DNA of 64,000 nt from Acinetobacter terrestris (GTDB taxonomy: Bacteria > Pseudomonadota > Gammaproteobacteria > Pseudomonadales > Moraxellaceae). The translations under genes and the position numbers were made by a program. The stretch spans positions 186,001-250,000 of the forward strand of contig NZ_SJNZ01000001.1 of NCBI RefSeq assembly GCF_004331155.1, in the 5' to 3' direction. Positions 28,404-37,895 of this stretch are shown here, in pieces. The notes below the pieces were generated by a model. It had not been told where the DNA came from and ran no database searches. It saw only the letters and a list, made by a program, of their open reading frames with translations. The first letter of the stretch is position 1. Each line of letters starts with the position of its first letter.

Positions 28404-29639
28404 ATGCGAGTTTATTTAGTAGGCGGTGCAGTACGTGATCACTTACTCGGTCACCCCTATCACGAAAAAGATTATGTGGTTGTTGGTGCAACACCTGAAC
28501 AACTCCTTGCTCAGGGCTATCAGCCGGTGGGCAAAGATTTCCCTGTTTTTTTACACCCCCAAACAAAAGAAGAATATGCTTTAGCCCGTACCGAACGAAA
28601 ATCCGGTCATGGTTATCATGGCTTTGAATTTTATACAGATACCAGTGTAAGCTTGGAAGAAGATCTGATCCGTCGCGACCTGACCATTAATGCGATGGCG
28701 ATGGATGAAGATGGCAAGCTATACGACCCTTATAATGGTCAACAAGATTTAACCGATCGAATATTACGTCACGTATCCAATGCTTTTGTAGAAGATCCGC
28801 TACGTGTTTTACGCATCGCACGCTTTGCCGCACGTTATAAAGCATTGGGATTCACGGTGGCTCCTGAAACTTTAGCGTTGATGCAACAACTGGCTGAATC
28901 GGGTGAATTACAGGCATTGACGCCTGAACGGGTATGGAAAGAAACTTCACGTGCCTTGATGGAAAATCATGCTGATGAGTATTTCGAAGTACTTCGTGCC
29001 TGCGGTGCGCTAAAAGTTTTGTTCCCTGAATTGGATGCCTTATATGGTATTCCACAACGTCCTGAATATCATCCGGAAATCGATTGCGGCATTCATACCA
29101 TGATGTCGCTACAGCAAGCCTGTAAAGCCAATTATTCACTCGACGTTCGTTTTGCTGTTCTGGTTCATGATTTAGGCAAGGCACTCACGCCAACCGAGGA
29201 ATTGCCGCGGCATATCATGCATGAAGAGCGTGGCATAAAACCGGTCACTGAAGTGTGTGAACGTCTTAAAGTTCCCACCAATACTAAGCAACTCGCGCTT
29301 GCAGTATGTAAAGAACATTTAAAATGTCATCAAGCTTTGAATCTTAAACCGGGCACTTTATGGCGTTTATTACAGCGTCTGGATGTATTACGCCGTCCTG
29401 AACGTGTGGAAGCTTATGTTCAGGCATGTGAGTGTGATTCACGTGGTCGCTTAGGTCTAGAAGATCGTGAATATCCACAATCGCGATATGTCTTGGATGC
29501 AATGGACGTAGTTCGTGGCATTAAAGCGCAGGATTTGCCACCCGATATTAGTGGCCCTGATATTGGGGAAATGTTGATTCAACGGCGTATTCAAGCAATT
29601 GAAGAATTAAAAGCCCGTCAGATTATTGCTGCTATATAG
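28404..29639 (+). CDS. cca: Multifunctional CCA-adding enzyme (HD-domain type)
   Basis: Adds or repairs the CCA end of tRNAs using CTP and ATP without template. 411 residues from the ATG at 28404 (MRVYLVGGAVRDHLLG); an upstream TTG is less plausible. Nucleotidyltransferase head with GGAVRDHLLG, RTERKSGHGYHGF and the RRDLTINAMA motif, tRNA-binding middle with EDPLRVLRIARFAARY, and a C-terminal HD phosphohydrolase domain (FAVLVHDLGKAL), the bifunctional form known from E. coli. Its ribosome binding site is inside a terminator-like hairpin, so expression may depend on ribosome or polymerase events upstream. Confidence 0.95.
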   Translation: MRVYLVGGAVRDHLLGHPYHEKDYVVVGATPEQLLAQGYQPVGKDFPVFLHPQTKEEYALARTERKSGHGYHGFEFYTDTSVSLEEDLIRRDLTINAMAMDEDGKLYDPYNGQQDLTDRILRHVSNAFVEDPLRVLRIARFAARYKALGFTVAPETLALMQQLAESGELQALTPERVWKETSRALMENHADEYFEVLRACGALKVLFPELDALYGIPQRPEYHPEIDCGIHTMMSLQQACKANYSLDVRFAVLVHDLGKALTPTEELPRHIMHEERGIKPVTEVCERLKVPTNTKQLALAVCKEHLKCHQALNLKPGTLWRLLQRLDVLRRPERVEAYVQACECDSRGRLGLEDREYPQSRYVLDAMDVVRGIKAQDLPPDISGPDIGEMLIQRRIQAIEELKARQIIAAI

Positions 29640-29644
29640 CTCAT

Positions 29645-29676
29645 AAAAAAGCTTCTCTTTTGAGAAGCTTTTTTAT
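29645..29676. terminator. Terminator after cca
   Basis: Stem AAAAAAGCTTCTC / GAGAAGCTTTTTT with loop TTTT. Its A/T symmetry allows it to serve both strands between cca and epmA. Confidence 0.9.
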
Positions 29677-29739
29677 GTCGCGAGGATGATAAAAAATTCC
29701 CCTTTATTATTACAGAGGAATTTAAGACGATGATTTATA

Positions 29740-30732
29740 TCAAGACACATCCGCAGGGAAAGTAATCACTTTTTCCAGTTTCATCTGTTCAGTCACAACC
29801 ATCAATAAACGGTCAATGCCTAAAGCGATGCCGGAACATTCGGGCATCTGTGGTAAAGCAGCGAGTAGATATTCATCAATCGGCATCACATGCAAGCCAA
29901 GCTTTGCACGCTCAAGATTATCGGCTTCAAAACGTGAGCGTAAAATATCAGCATCAATCAGTTCATCATAGGCATTCGCTAATTCCAGGCCTTCAATATA
30001 AAGCTCGAAACGTGCTGCAACCTGTTCACCCTCTTCATCGACTTTGACTTTGGCAAGCGATGCCATTTCAGGGGGGAAATCGGTTAAAAATACTGGCGTA
30101 TCAAAACCCAAACTTGGTTCAACCATATGTGAAAATAACAGGTCGATATAACCCAAACGGTCATTCCCCAAATCCAGATTCAGACCGACACGGTTACAGC
30201 AGTCTTTGAGCTGTTTTAAGCTAGCCTGCAAGGGATTGAGATCAAGACGGTCCATAAAGGCATGCTTGTAACTTAAAATAGTCGGACGCACTTCGCCAAA
30301 ACGATGCGCCAAGGTTACATTGAGCAAGTCTGTGACTTCAAACATCAGTTCTTTCAAGCTTAAATTTGGGCGGTACCATTCCAGCATGGTGAATTCACTA
30401 TTGTGTTTGCGCCCATGTTCATCATCACGAAAGACTTTGCAAATTTGGTAAATTGGACCGCTACCACTGGCAAGCAATCGCTTCATGGCAAATTCAGGTG
30501 AAGTCTGTAAATAATGAGTTTGTTTGCGACCACCTAAATGACGCTGAGCCTGAATAGAGGCTAGATGCACATCGGTTACACCGGCTTGGGACAATATTGG
30601 CGTTTCCACTTCAAGCACATCCCGTTCAGCAAAAAACTGACGGATTTGTGCATACATTTTGGCACGGGCTTTTAGTGCTTTGATATCACAGGTCGGTTGA
30701 TAATTGATGGTTTTTGTATTTGCCATGCTCAT
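29740..30732 (-). CDS. epmA: Elongation factor P--(R)-beta-lysine ligase
   Basis: Class II lysyl-tRNA-synthetase paralogue that attaches (R)-beta-lysine to elongation factor P, helping ribosomes through polyproline. 330 residues from the ATG at 30732. The catalytic core has LEVETPILSQAGVTD, YLQTSPEFAMKRLLASG (motif 2 start), VFRDDEHGRKHNSEFTMLEW, and motif 3 SGIALGIDRLLM; no anticodon-binding domain. The ATG overlaps the pdxB stop as ATGA, with GGAGG nine bases upstream, so translation is probably coupled. Confidence 0.94.
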   Translation of the reverse strand: MSMANTKTINYQPTCDIKALKARAKMYAQIRQFFAERDVLEVETPILSQAGVTDVHLASIQAQRHLGGRKQTHYLQTSPEFAMKRLLASGSGPIYQICKVFRDDEHGRKHNSEFTMLEWYRPNLSLKELMFEVTDLLNVTLAHRFGEVRPTILSYKHAFMDRLDLNPLQASLKQLKDCCNRVGLNLDLGNDRLGYIDLLFSHMVEPSLGFDTPVFLTDFPPEMASLAKVKVDEEGEQVAARFELYIEGLELANAYDELIDADILRSRFEADNLERAKLGLHVMPIDEYLLAALPQMPECSGIALGIDRLLMVVTEQMKLEKVITFPADVS

Positions 30733-31796
30733 GCTTTTGGGCCTCCGTGCGCTGCCCATTCACGGCGTAAGGGATAGGTTTTACGTAAATAATCAAAGGC
30801 TTTTTGATCCACTTTACCGTCTTTTAAGCAGGCACGCAGGTTGGTATCATCACGTGCAATATCATAAATGTGAGCAAGATGCAGTTTCAGTACCGACTTT
30901 AAATTCTGATTCTGGAAATATTGCTCACATACTGGCAACTGGGTTTCAAATTGTTTGTCGGCTGCGAAATTAAAAGTTTTGCAGAAGGCATCGTAAATCA
31001 TTTGCGTGCCACGTGCTTTGCCTTCCAAGCTATAGCCCGCAATATGCGGTGTTACCAAACCAATCAGATTTAACAGTTGTTCTGAAATTTCCGGTTCATG
31101 TTCAAATACATCTAACACCACTTGGCGCTTGTTCTGTTGAATATCTGCAATCAGCGCTGCTTCCTCGACCACTGGACCACGGGCTGAATTAATCAAGATT
31201 GCTTCAGATTTCATTTGTGCCAAAGCATCTGCATTGATCAAATGAAAAGTCGGATGATTCCCTGTTTTAGTGAGGGGGACATGGGTCGAAATAGCATCTG
31301 CTGTTTTTAATAATTCTTCTAATTCAACTTGCTGAATCTGTTCACGATTCACAAAAGGATCATGACCAATCACCTTCCAGCCGAGTAATTTTGCCATATA
31401 GGCCAAACGAGAACCGACATTGCCCAAGCCAATAATACCAAGGGTAAATTGCTCATTTTTATCGATTAAATCCGGTTGCAAATATAGCAGTGCGGTAATC
31501 ACATATTCCGCTACAGCCTGTGCATTACATCCTGCTGCATTTGACCATGTGATATTGTGTTTTTCTAAAGCAGGAATATCCAGATGATCGGTGCCAATGG
31601 TGGCACTGCCGACAAATTGAAGTGGGGTATTTTGAATCAGTTGTTCATTTACTTGGGTCACAGAACGAACCAGCAAGGCTTCAGCATCCTGTACATCTGC
31701 ATGGGTTAAACTACGCCCCGCTGCTTGCTGAATTTCTCCAAAATCTGCAAAGAAATATTCGGTAAAGGCCAGATTTTCATCCGCAACGATTTTCAT
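30729..31796 (-). CDS. pdxB: Erythronate-4-phosphate dehydrogenase
   Basis: NAD enzyme of the DXP-dependent pyridoxal phosphate pathway, oxidising 4-phosphoerythronate. 355 residues from MKIVADENLAF at 31796, which aligns with the E. coli start; a longer frame starts 16 codons earlier. D-2-hydroxyacid dehydrogenase fold with VGSATIGTDHLD, NAAGCNAQAVAEYV, Rossmann loop GIIGLGNVGSRLA, NSARGPVVEEAAL with catalytic Arg, and the His-containing TPHIAGYSLEGKARGT, plus the PdxB-type dimerisation domain. Cotranscribed with epmA. Confidence 0.94.
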   Translation of the reverse strand: MKIVADENLAFTEYFFADFGEIQQAAGRSLTHADVQDAEALLVRSVTQVNEQLIQNTPLQFVGSATIGTDHLDIPALEKHNITWSNAAGCNAQAVAEYVITALLYLQPDLIDKNEQFTLGIIGLGNVGSRLAYMAKLLGWKVIGHDPFVNREQIQQVELEELLKTADAISTHVPLTKTGNHPTFHLINADALAQMKSEAILINSARGPVVEEAALIADIQQNKRQVVLDVFEHEPEISEQLLNLIGLVTPHIAGYSLEGKARGTQMIYDAFCKTFNFAADKQFETQLPVCEQYFQNQNLKSVLKLHLAHIYDIARDDTNLRACLKDGKVDQKAFDYLRKTYPLRREWAAHGGPKA

Positions 31797-32031
31797 AGTG
31801 CGTTCCAATGACATGAAGACCGCTATGATAACGCTTAGCGGCAAATCTGACTATGCACCTTAGTTATAGAGCTGATTCTTTAAGCGATATGGAAGGATAT
31901 TCAAATTTTAATAGCTTTGATGTTAAGTAAGCCCTAACCCAAAATACAATTTCCTCTCCAAAAAAAAAGACCGAATTCTGTAAAAAACTCAGTCAAATAA
32001 GAGCAACCAAAATAATAGTCAACAACCTTAA

Positions 32032-33261
32032 CTAAGCTACTTTTCCATCAATAATACCCTGCGCCTTTAAAGCTCTTAATTCATCTGAACTTTTAAACTG
32101 CGATAAAACTTTTTCAGTATGTTCCCCTAACTGCGGCGCAGCATGCTTATATTCAACCGGTGTATCGGATAATTTAATCGGTGAACCGATCATTTTAAAT
32201 TGATTATTTAATGGATGTGCGACATCCACCACCATGTCACGCGATTGAATTTGCGGCTCATTCAATGCATCTTCTATCGAGTTAATCACCCCGACCGGTA
32301 CTTTTACCGCATGAATTGCAGTGACCCAATCTTCGGCATTTTTAGCCAAGAAATATTCAGACAATAAAGGAATCAATTCATCACGATGTTTAACCCGATC
32401 CTGATTACGTTGGAACTTTTTATCTTCCAATAATTCAGGCAACCCAATCGCAATACACAAATCTTTAAACTGTTTGTCATTGCCACAGGCAATAATAAAT
32501 TCTTTATCTTTGGCCTTAAAGGTTTGATACGGCACGATATTCGGATGGTTATTTCCCATACGCTTTGGAGCAATACCCGAAGTTAAATAATTCATACCCT
32601 GATTGGCCAGTGTAGCCACCTGTACGTCTAATAAAGATAAATCGATATATTGACCACGACCGATATGTTGACGTGCCAATAAAGCCGCCTGAATAGCAAC
32701 GGTTGCATACAAGCCTGTTTGTATATCGACCACAGCAACACCGACTTTTTGCGCGCCCCCACCCGGCAATTCGTCCTTTTCACCAGTAATGCTCATCAAC
32801 CCTGACATGCCTTGAATGATAAAGTCATAACCCGGTTCTTCAGCACGTGGCCCTGTTTGGCCAAATCCGGTAATCGAGCAATAAACCAAGTTCGGATTAA
32901 GCTGATTTAAAGACGCATAATCTAAACCGTATTTTCCCAATGAACCGGCTTTATAGTTTTCAATCACCACATCGGCGGTTTTGGCAATTTCTCGAATCAG
33001 TTCCTGACCCTGTTCACTTGCAATATCTATTGCAACCGAATATTTATTGCGATTGGCACATTGATAATAACCTGATTCGCGTGTTGCAGTGCCTTGATTA
33101 TCCAGCATCCACGGTGGTCCCCACATGCGGGTATCATCACCCACTTTTGGACGCTCAATCTTAATCACTTCTGCACCAAGATCTGCCAGAATCTGGCCAC
33201 ACCATGGACCTGCCAGTACACGGCTTAAATCTAAAACGCGAATTCCTTGTAATGCACCCAT
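32032..33261 (-). CDS. Family III (CaiB/BaiF) CoA-transferase, GcdG-like
   Basis: 409 residues. Family III signatures are clear: GIRVLDLSRVLAGPWCGQIL at the start, the nucleophile region NRNKYSVAIDI with the catalytic Asp around 170 (EPGYDFIIQGMSGLM), and GGGAQKVGVAVVDIQTGLYA. Neighbours (a transporter and glutaryl-CoA dehydrogenase) point to activation of glutarate with succinyl-CoA, like GcdG of Pseudomonas putida. The substrate is therefore an inference from context. A hairpin lies between it and the MFS gene. Confidence 0.85.
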   Translation of the reverse strand: MGALQGIRVLDLSRVLAGPWCGQILADLGAEVIKIERPKVGDDTRMWGPPWMLDNQGTATRESGYYQCANRNKYSVAIDIASEQGQELIREIAKTADVVIENYKAGSLGKYGLDYASLNQLNPNLVYCSITGFGQTGPRAEEPGYDFIIQGMSGLMSITGEKDELPGGGAQKVGVAVVDIQTGLYATVAIQAALLARQHIGRGQYIDLSLLDVQVATLANQGMNYLTSGIAPKRMGNNHPNIVPYQTFKAKDKEFIIACGNDKQFKDLCIAIGLPELLEDKKFQRNQDRVKHRDELIPLLSEYFLAKNAEDWVTAIHAVKVPVGVINSIEDALNEPQIQSRDMVVDVAHPLNNQFKMIGSPIKLSDTPVEYKHAAPQLGEHTEKVLSQFKSSDELRALKAQGIIDGKVA

Positions 33262-33271
33262 GTTCTACTCC

Positions 33272-33296
33272 AAAAACCAGCAGAAAATGCTGCTGG
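33272..33296 (-). terminator. Hairpin with T run between MFS and CoA-transferase genes
   Basis: Minus-strand stem CCAGCAG / CTGCTGG followed by TTTTT and then GGAG, the ribosome binding site of the CoA-transferase gene. It may lower expression of the last gene of the cluster or act as an RNA-processing boundary. Confidence 0.65.
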
Positions 33297-33305
33297 CTCT
33301 TTTTA

Positions 33306-34712
33306 TTATTTAGCGGTAATTGTTTTGTTGGTTGTGGCCACGCTGCTCGGTGTATTCTCTTCTGTATCTGTGGCGGTGACCAATGAAGATTGCTGTGGGT
33401 CATATTGGCGTTCACGAATAAACAAGCCTGGAATCACACCCGCAATAAAGTAGGCAGCACCCATCACAATAAATGCCATGGTGAACGACCCGCCAGCCGC
33501 GATAATCCCGATGGTGGCAGGCGCAATGGCAGCGCCCAGACGCCCCATGTTATATGCACCGCCAATGGCTGTTCCGCGTACATCGGTCGAGAAGGTTTCC
33601 GCCATGTAAGTTGCATTTACACCGTACGGGATTCCGTAAAGGAATCCAAAGGTAATTAACAGATAGGCAATATTGGTTGGCGTGTTAAAAAAGATAATGA
33701 CGGGTAAAAATGCAGCCGTTGCAACTGTACCAAAAACAAAAGTTGCCCGACGACCCAATTTGTCTGCCGCATAGCCGGCAATAATTTTACCGAGAATCAT
33801 CGCTGTATATGCACCGACCATATAGCCTGTTAATGCCTTAAAGTTCATATTCAGTTCGGTTTCTAAATAGGTTGGCATCCAGTTATTGACACCGTAGTAG
33901 CCGAACTGCAAAAAAGCAGCTGTGCTCATCCATAACAGGAACATTTTGCGGTGCTGGGTATGTCCAAAAATACGCTTATAAACACTTTCAGAAGGAACTT
34001 TAGCAGTGAGGGCTTCACTGGCAGGCTCAATTTTCAACTCTTTACGTTTAAATTGTTCTATTTTTGCTTCCTGCCAAGATGCAGGTTCAGGAACAAAACG
34101 CATGAAAATAAGTGCGAAGGCAGCCGGAACAATGGTCACATAAAACAGCATACGCCAGCCATGATCAGGAATAATAGCTCCTGCCAACAAAGTTGCCACG
34201 ATATAACCAATCGTTTGACCTGTCTGCAAGGTACCCAAAACAGTAGTACGGTACTTGGTGGGAACATATTCTGCCATGAGCGTATTACACGCCATGTAGA
34301 GCGAACCCAAGCCAAAGGCACCAATAAAGCGCAGAATCATGAATTGCTCATAAGTTTGGGTGAAGCCCAAAATACAGGTCATGATTGAAAAGAAAACCAC
34401 AGACCAGGCAATGGTTTTTACCCGGCCAAATTTGTCACATGCCCATCCACCGGTAATACCACCCAGCGCCATTCCAGCAAGTGATGAACTTCCCAGCATC
34501 CCCGCTTGAAATGAAGTCAGTCCAAACTCAGCTTTTAAACTGGTTAGGCTGAATGACAATAGCATGATGTCAACACCATCAATTACCAGTGAAATAAATG
34601 CAAAGACAAATGCAATTTTCCAAGTGTTTTTATGAATGCGATGTACTGTACCTACATTGGATGGTAATTTTCTGCTGAGCGTTCCTGCTCCAGCCTGTAT
34701 ATCATTATTCAT
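33306..34712 (-). CDS. MFS transporter, aromatic/dicarboxylate acid:H+ symporter type
   Basis: Twelve-helix major facilitator protein, 468 residues from the ATG at 34712 (AGGG eight bases upstream; two earlier ATGs are weaker). AAHS-like features: FAFISLVIDGVDIMLLSFSL in helix 1 with the acidic D-G-x-D motif, GGWACDKFGRVKT between helices 2 and 3, and GYAADKLGRRATF after helix 8. Being between gcdH and the CoA-transferase, it most likely imports glutarate or a related acid; that substrate is an inference. Confidence 0.87.
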   Translation of the reverse strand: MNNDIQAGAGTLSRKLPSNVGTVHRIHKNTWKIAFVFAFISLVIDGVDIMLLSFSLTSLKAEFGLTSFQAGMLGSSSLAGMALGGITGGWACDKFGRVKTIAWSVVFFSIMTCILGFTQTYEQFMILRFIGAFGLGSLYMACNTLMAEYVPTKYRTTVLGTLQTGQTIGYIVATLLAGAIIPDHGWRMLFYVTIVPAAFALIFMRFVPEPASWQEAKIEQFKRKELKIEPASEALTAKVPSESVYKRIFGHTQHRKMFLLWMSTAAFLQFGYYGVNNWMPTYLETELNMNFKALTGYMVGAYTAMILGKIIAGYAADKLGRRATFVFGTVATAAFLPVIIFFNTPTNIAYLLITFGFLYGIPYGVNATYMAETFSTDVRGTAIGGAYNMGRLGAAIAPATIGIIAAGGSFTMAFIVMGAAYFIAGVIPGLFIRERQYDPQQSSLVTATDTEENTPSSVATTNKTITAK

Positions 34713-34907
34713 TTCCATATCCCTCATTTTCCCAAATGAGTCATCGGCAGTCCTATTCTTTCTCTACATTTACCTGAGATTCTTTATTATTTTTCTATCA
34801 TTCCGTTTGAACTTTAAGCTTGAAAATGTACAGACTTACAAGAATTTTTCACGATGAATCCTTTACTTAAAGTTAATTATTAATTTTTTCAAGACAAAAC
34901 GTCTCTA

Positions 34908-34931
34908 GGATGCCCACGAATGAGCATCCTG
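34908..34931 (-). terminator. Weak terminator-like hairpin after gcdH
   Basis: AGGATGC / GCATCCT stem with a 10-base loop and only a short T run on the minus strand. Readthrough into the MFS gene is plausible. Confidence 0.45.
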
Positions 34932-34946
34932 AATTGAAGAACTAAA

Positions 34947-36170
34947 TTAGTTACCGAATGCAGCGATGCCGGTCTGCGCACGACCTAAAATCAGGGCATG
35001 CACATCATGAGTACCTTCATAGGTATTCACCACTTCCAGATTGACCAGATGACGCGCCACACCAAACTCATCGCTAATGCCGTTTCCGCCGAGCATGTCA
35101 CGCGCAAGTCGTGCAATGTCCAGCGCCTTGCCACAGTTGTTGCGCTTGATCAGTGATGTGCCCTCAACCGAAGCAATGCCTTCATCTTTCATACGGCCAA
35201 AACGCAAGGCAACCTGTAAGCCAAGTGCAATCTCTGTCTGCATGTCGGCCAGTTTCTTCTGGATCAACTGATTGGCAGCGAGTGGACGACCAAACTGTTT
35301 ACGGTCCATGGTGTATTGATGTGCAGTATGCCAGCAGAATTCTGCGGCTCCCATCGCACCCCAAGCGATACCGTAACGCGCACTGTTCAGGCAGGTAAAC
35401 GGACCTTTTAAGCCACGTACTTCCGGAAAGGAATTCTCTTCCGGTACAAATACGTTATCCATCACGATTTCACCGGTAATCGAGGCACGCAAGCCAACCT
35501 TGCCGTGAATTGCGGGAGCTGACAGTCCTTCCCAACCTTTCTCTAAAATAAAGCCGCGAATATCACCAACATTGCCCTCAGCAGACACTTCCTTGGCCCA
35601 GACCACAAAAACATCTGCGATTGGACTGTTGGTAATCCACATTTTAGCGCCACTTAAACGATAACCACCATCGACCTTTTTGGCACGGCTAATCATGCTG
35701 CCTGGGTCAGAACCATGATCCGGTTCAGTCAAACCGAAACAGCCGATGTATTCACCAGTCGCCAGTTTTGGCAAGTATTTCTGTTTCTGTTCTTCCGAGC
35801 CAAATTCATTAATCGGCACCATCACCAGCGAGCTTTGTACACTGGCCATGGAACGGTAGCCTGAATCGACATATTCAATTTCACGTGCCACCAGGCCATA
35901 GCTGACATAGTTTAAGCCTGCACCTCCGTATTGTTCAGGAATCGTTGGGCCTAATAAGCCCAACTCACCCATCTCGCGGAAAATGGAAGCATCAGTTTTT
36001 TCATGACGGAACTGTTCAAGTACGCGAGGCAATAATTTGCCCTGGCAATAGGCATGGGCAGAATCACGGATCATGCGCTCTTCTTCTGTGAGTTGCTGCT
36101 CAATTAAAAACGGGTCTTGCCAGTTGAATTGAACTTTTGCTGTTTTTTTCATATTAATCATTTGATTCAT
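34947..36170 (-). CDS. gcdH: Glutaryl-CoA dehydrogenase
   Basis: FAD acyl-CoA dehydrogenase that oxidises and decarboxylates glutaryl-CoA to crotonyl-CoA, the exit of lysine and glutarate breakdown. 407 residues. [17 protein letters not shown] region ([19 protein letters not shown]), [30 protein letters not shown], and the C-terminal [15 protein letters not shown] with catalytic Glu in [18 protein letters not shown], all typical of GcdH. GAGG lies five bases before the first ATG. Electrons go to EtfAB, encoded at 2.9-4.6 kb. Confidence 0.95.
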   Translation of the reverse strand: MNQMINMKKTAKVQFNWQDPFLIEQQLTEEERMIRDSAHAYCQGKLLPRVLEQFRHEKTDASIFREMGELGLLGPTIPEQYGGAGLNYVSYGLVAREIEYVDSGYRSMASVQSSLVMVPINEFGSEEQKQKYLPKLATGEYIGCFGLTEPDHGSDPGSMISRAKKVDGGYRLSGAKMWITNSPIADVFVVWAKEVSAEGNVGDIRGFILEKGWEGLSAPAIHGKVGLRASITGEIVMDNVFVPEENSFPEVRGLKGPFTCLNSARYGIAWGAMGAAEFCWHTAHQYTMDRKQFGRPLAANQLIQKKLADMQTEIALGLQVALRFGRMKDEGIASVEGTSLIKRNNCGKALDIARLARDMLGGNGISDEFGVARHLVNLEVVNTYEGTHDVHALILGRAQTGIAAFGN

Positions 36171-36418
36171 CGCTTCCTCTGCTCGATATCATGTTCTATT
36201 TATCTGACTCGATGCTAGGGCGGAAAAATGATTCTTTCAAACGATAAATTTGCATGCAGATATACCATTTACGCATATCTTATTTGAAGCAGATAGCTAA
36301 CAATGGATTTGGCATCTGTATTTATCGGACATTATTCGATTTTTAGACTAAAGTTGAATGGGTTTCGCATCTTCCTATGCCATTTTAAAATATCTGGTTC
36401 AGATAAAAGGATTTATCT

Positions 36419-37384
36419 ATGCGTCGTCATATCCCATCTTTACAAGGTTTGTTGTGTTTTGAGTCTGCAGCTAAACATGCCAGTTATACGCATGCTTCAC
36501 AAGAACTGTGTATTACTCAAAGTGCAGTGTCGCGGCAAATTCAGCAACTCGAACAATTCCTTAAACTTGAATTGTTCACCCGCACCCGGCATGGCGTCGA
36601 ACTCACCCTTGCAGGACAGCAATATTACAGTCTGATCAAACCCTATTTATTGGGTCTGGAGCAAAGCACTTTAGACATTATGGCGCACAAAGGGCTAGGG
36701 GGAACGCTAAGATTAGGCGTGGTTCCAACTTTTGCAACCTGCTGGCTACTTCCTAAACTGCACCGCTTTAATGAAATTTACCCTGAAATTACCGTGCATT
36801 TGGAAACCAGCACCAAACCCTTTCTCTTTAATGAAACGATATTTGATGCCGCCATATATGCCGGAACACCACAACAAATTGCACACTGGCCAGGTGTACA
36901 AACCCATTACCTAATGAAAGAAGACCTGATTGCTGTTTGCTCCCCTCAGCTTATTTTAAAAAATTTTCCAGATGCACAAATGATCAATGAATATAGTTAT
37001 GATTTAAGTCCTGAACAGCTCATCCAGCTTCCACTGTTACAACAAACCACCCGCCCGACCATTTGGCATGAATGGTTTAAAACCCATCAAATATTTCATC
37101 CAAAATCTTATGATGGCCATCGGCATGAACTGTTCTCCATGTTAGCGGTTGCAGCCAAGCAATCCATGGGCATGGCGCTCATTCCACAAATACTGATTAA
37201 CTCAGAATTGCACAACAAAGAATTGGTCATTGCATCCAGTAAAAAACTCGAAGGAAGCCGTTCTTATTATTTAGTGCATTCCAGTCAAGAGTCCTCTCTT
37301 CTGATCCAAAAATTTATCGACTGGATTCAGCAGGAATTATTGCTTTCATCAACTCATCATAATGATAGAAATATAGAAGAATAA
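36419..37384 (+). CDS. LysR-family regulator, probable activator of gcdH cluster
   Basis: 321 residues, GcvA-like branch. Winged helix-turn-helix at residues 1-62 (LQGLLCFESAAKHASYTHAS, ITQSAVSRQIQQLEQFL, LFTRTRHGVELT), then the two-lobed effector domain (TLRLGVVPTFATCWLLP). Divergent from gcdH with a 248-base shared promoter region, the classical LysR layout, and comparable to GcdR in Pseudomonas putida. The effector is probably glutarate or its CoA ester (inference). Confidence 0.88.
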   Translation: MRRHIPSLQGLLCFESAAKHASYTHASQELCITQSAVSRQIQQLEQFLKLELFTRTRHGVELTLAGQQYYSLIKPYLLGLEQSTLDIMAHKGLGGTLRLGVVPTFATCWLLPKLHRFNEIYPEITVHLETSTKPFLFNETIFDAAIYAGTPQQIAHWPGVQTHYLMKEDLIAVCSPQLILKNFPDAQMINEYSYDLSPEQLIQLPLLQQTTRPTIWHEWFKTHQIFHPKSYDGHRHELFSMLAVAAKQSMGMALIPQILINSELHNKELVIASSKKLEGSRSYYLVHSSQESSLLIQKFIDWIQQELLLSSTHHNDRNIEE

Positions 37385-37680
37385 AAAAGCTTATTTCTAT
37401 GCTTTGATTTAGTTCAACTGCGATATCTATGATGAATTGAAGTCGTGTTTTTTAAGTATTAATTTTGGATCATAATAAAATATGTATTTGCACTGTGTGA
37501 AGCAATCTTTCCTTTCTGCAATCATTTGCAAATCTTAATAATCAACTCTCAATATGCATCCGCTTAAGGACGTTTACATTTAATCTTTGAAGTCATTTTT
37601 ACCCGATGGATATGCACAAATTTATCCAACTTTCTTCTTCATCTATACTTTAGTTTTTTTATGAAAAAAATTTTAGACAA

Positions 37681-37710
37681 TAAAAAACCCCGATCAATGA
37701 TCGGGGTTTT
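37681..37710 (-). terminator. Terminator of tRNA-Ser
   Basis: GC-rich stem AACCCCGATC / GATCGGGGTT with minus-strand T run, directly after the tRNA 3' end. Confidence 0.88.
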
Positions 37711-37715
37711 GAATT

Positions 37716-37805
37716 TGGCGGAAGCGGTGAGATTCGAACTCACGGAGGACTCGCACCCTCGTCGGTTTTCAAGACCGGTGCATTAAACCGCTCTGCCACG
37801 CTTCC
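37716..37805 (-). tRNA. tRNA-Ser (anticodon UGA)
   Basis: Minus strand. Acceptor stem GGAAGCG / CGCTTCC, discriminator G and encoded CCA. Anticodon loop CTTGAAA gives UGA (comp. 37769-37771). A long variable arm and T-arm GAGTTCGAATCTC are present, typical of class II serine tRNA. The outermost anticodon-stem pair is C-A rather than C-G. Confidence 0.97.
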
Positions 37806-37895
37806 AATGGCGGCTATGATATAAATAAAAACCCATCTTGGCAAACACTTTTATGCTTTTTTCTTACCGAGTGATTAAAATAAAGTCAAAATAGA

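Noticed and set aside
36171..36418. LysR operator between gcdH and the LysR gene
   Set aside because: GCAT-containing partial repeats are present, but no clean T-N11-A dyad stood out, so no site is claimed.
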